A stretch of DNA of 64,000 nt from Auanema rhodensis (Eukaryota; Nematoda; Chromadorea; Rhabditida; Rhabditidae), in contig OZ059899.1 of the NCBI GenBank assembly GCA_964057225.1, positions 16,934,501 through 16,998,500 of the forward strand. The letters run 5' to 3'. Both the position numbers and the translations under genes were made by a program. Positions 62,280-64,000 of this stretch are shown piece after piece. The first letter of the stretch is position 1; the number at the start of each line of letters is the position of its first letter. The notes under the pieces are model-generated. The model searched no databases and had not been told where the DNA came from. It saw only the letters and a list, made by a program, of their open reading frames with translations.

Positions 62280-64000
62280 CTCAATACAAAATTTATTTAT
62301 GATTGTTTGAAAAAAGATGCATTAGTGTATGTTGAGTTTCCATGTACGCTCAACATTGCTTCCAAAAACAGTTTGAGAAAACTTTTTCCGAAAAATTTCA
62401 GAATCATTTCACAAAAAGTAGATGTTTTTAGATTCCTTTTTTTAAGGCGAAGACGATGGACAATGTTATTCAACGAAAAAATTAATTCTCCAGGGTGAAA
62501 ATCGAGGATATAAGTGTGAACTTATATCAGTTGATATCTCGGTGCATTTTTAAGCTAGCGCAAATCTGATAACACAGATCGACGCAGCTTACAAATCCGC
62601 ATCGAATACACTATACTACATTGAGAAACGCTCGATACAAAAATTAGTTATGATCGTTTGAAAAATGATGCATTAGTGTATGTTGAGTTTCCATGTACGC
62701 TCAACATTGCTTCCAAAAAAAATTTGAGAAAAATTTTTCCGAAAAATTTCAGAATCATTTCACAAAAAGTAGATGTTTTTAGATTCCTTTTTTCAAGGCA
62801 AAAACGATGGACAATGTTATTCAACGAAAAAATTAATTCTTCAGGGTGAAAATCGAGGATATAAGTGTGAACTTATATCAGTTGATATCTCGGTGCATTT
62901 TTAAGCTAGCGCAAATCTGATAACACAGATCGACGCAGCTTACAAATCCGCATCGAATGCACTATACTACGTTGAGAAACGCTCAATACAAAATTTATTT
63001 ATGATCGTTTGAAAAATGATGCATTAGTGTATGTTGAGTTTCCATGTACGCTCAACATTGCTTCCAAAAACAGTTTGAGAAAAATTTTTCCGAAAAATTT
63101 CAGAATCATTTCACAAAAAGTAGATGTTTTTAGATTCCTTTTTTCAAGGCAAAAACGATGGACAATGTTATTCAACGAAAAAATTAATTCTTCAGGGTGA
63201 AAATCGAGGATATAAGTGTGAACTTATATCAGTTGATATCTCGGTGCATTTTCAAGCTAGCGCAAATCTGATAACACAGATCGACGCAGCTTACAAATCC
63301 GCATCGAATGCACTATACTACATTGAGAAACGCTCAATACAAAATTTATTTATGATTGTTTGAAAAAAGATGCATTAGTGTATGTTGAGTTTCCATGTAC
63401 GCTCAACATTGCTTCCAAAAACATTTTGAGAAAAATTTTTCCGAAAAATTTCAGAATCATTTCACAAAAAGTAGATGTTTTTAGATTCCTTTTTTTAAGG
63501 CGAAGACGATGGACATTGTTATTCAACGAAAAAATTAATTCTTCAGGGTGAAAATCGAGGATATAAGTGTGAACTTATATCAGTTGATATCTCGGTGCAT
63601 TTTTAAGCTAGCGCAAATCTGATAACACAGATCGACGCAGCTTACAAATCCGCATCGAATGCACTATACTACATTGAGAAACGCTCGATACAAAAATTAG
63701 TTATGATCGTTTGAAAAATGATGCATTAGTGTATGTTGAGTTTCCATGTACGCTCAACATTGCTTCCAAAAACATTTTGAGAAAAATTTTTCCGAAAAAT
63801 TTCAAGATAATTTTACTAGTAGATGTTTTTAGATTCCTTTTTTCAAGGCAAAAACGATGGACAATGTTATTCAACGAAAAAATTAATTCTTCAGGGTGAA
63901 AATCGAGGATATAAGTGTGAACTTATATCAGTTGATATCTCGGTGCATTTTCAAGCTAGCGCAAATCTGATCACACAGATCGACGCAGCTTAAAAATCCG
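62280..64000. repeat. Satellite B: return of the left-hand monomer family
   Basis: From about 62,280 the units regain features of the 20.7-28.1 kb region: GTACGCTCAACAT, CAGTTTGAGAAAACTTTTTCC, CTCAATACAAAATTTATTTATG and TTCTCCAGGG. The run of units at 62307, 62658, 63009, 63360 and 63711 resembles 26952-28250, including the TGCATTTTCAAGC and GACATTGTTATTC variants. The last unit has a small deletion (TTTACTAGTAGATG for TTTTACAAAAAGTAGATG). The switch happens within one monomer. Confidence 0.8.

Larger units (their letters stand above)
45164..64000. repeat. Satellite B, right block: about 53 more monomers
   Basis: The array resumes with the second half of the interrupted monomer and runs to the window end, with unit starts near 45502, 45854, 46205 and so on to 63711. 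Steps are 351 bp, apart from eleven 347-bp steps and one 352-bp step (an extra T in CACTTATAC before 45854). Most units up to 62.3 kb belong to a family with TTTTTTCGAAAAATTT, CTTAAAAATCC and TTCTGCAGGG. Another subtype (AGAATATTTTAGCAAAAAATAG) breaks the recurring chance frame, for example in the units at 48303, 50752, 53201, 61254 and 61605. The array runs off the window, so its full length is unknown. Confidence 0.97.

Noticed and set aside
26418..63363. ATG-started frames of 79 codons at 26418-26657, 27471-27710 and 63124-63363
   Set aside because: They arise where TTTTCAAGC replaces TTTTTAAGC and removes a stop in the satellite. They span the monomer boundary and match nothing I recognise as a protein.
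11264..63899. A 63-codon plus-strand frame (and a 72-codon minus-strand frame in 347-bp units) repeated in most B monomers
   Set aside because: These frames start at TTG or GTG, not ATG. They recur only because the DNA repeats, and they are broken in several monomer subtypes without consequence. No codon-level constraint is visible, so they are not annotated as genes.
1..64000. CRISPR-like regular repeats
   Set aside because: The whole monomer is conserved from unit to unit, with no unique spacers between short repeats. This is satellite DNA of a eukaryote.
1..64000. CENP-B box in either satellite
   Set aside because: I looked for the TTCG....A..CGGG pattern in the A and B monomers and did not see a match. 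A centromeric role therefore rests only on unit size and dyads.

Overview
The window is eukaryotic, non-genic heterochromatin. It holds two tandem satellite arrays and one nearly intact LTR retrotransposon of the Ty3/gypsy type. I see no host gene, tRNA, rRNA or CRISPR array. The host is almost certainly an invertebrate animal. The retroelement promoter has a TATA box 30 nt upstream of a TCAGTT initiator, an arrangement typical of arthropods. That only leans towards an arthropod; a nematode is not excluded.

Layout. (1) 1-11,097: satellite A, 63 full head-to-tail copies of a 176-bp AT-rich monomer rich in short palindromes. They are organised in higher-order repeats (HORs) of 6 monomers (1,056 bp) and 17 monomers (2,992 bp). 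(2) About 11,098: abrupt junction to satellite B. (3) 11,098-35,784: satellite B, about 70 copies of a 351-bp monomer and its 347-bp variant, with HORs of 2,093 bp (6-mer) and 4,555 bp (13-mer). (4) 35,785-45,163: a 9,379-bp retrotransposon on the minus strand. It has 399-bp LTRs that look identical, TG...CA ends and a 4-bp CATT target duplication. (5) 45,164-64,000: satellite B resumes in register for about 53 more copies. It carries a 2,449-bp 7-mer HOR repeated about five times, one of which is a 9-mer, and then switches back to the first monomer family near 62.3 kb.

The retroelement encodes one very long polyprotein: Gag, a basic Arg/Asn-rich tail, an envelope-like glycoprotein, protease, reverse transcriptase, RNase H and integrase. 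The glycoprotein segment has a signal peptide, 13 N-glycosylation sequons, a furin-like site and a membrane anchor. It lies between Gag and protease, whereas retroviruses and insect errantiviruses carry env after pol. One in-frame TGA interrupts integrase just after its catalytic Glu, and the frame stays open to a normal end 170 codons later. The long frame has no ATG at its upstream end. A predicted 477-nt intron in the leader would supply a start codon from a tiny first exon.

The most notable satellite observation is a recurrent change in B. A 4-bp loop inside a short palindrome (AAGT-GTGA-ACTT) is inverted to AAGT-TCAC-ACTT, and 4 bp (ATAT) are lost beside it. This produces the 347-bp monomers, which mark fixed positions within the HORs.
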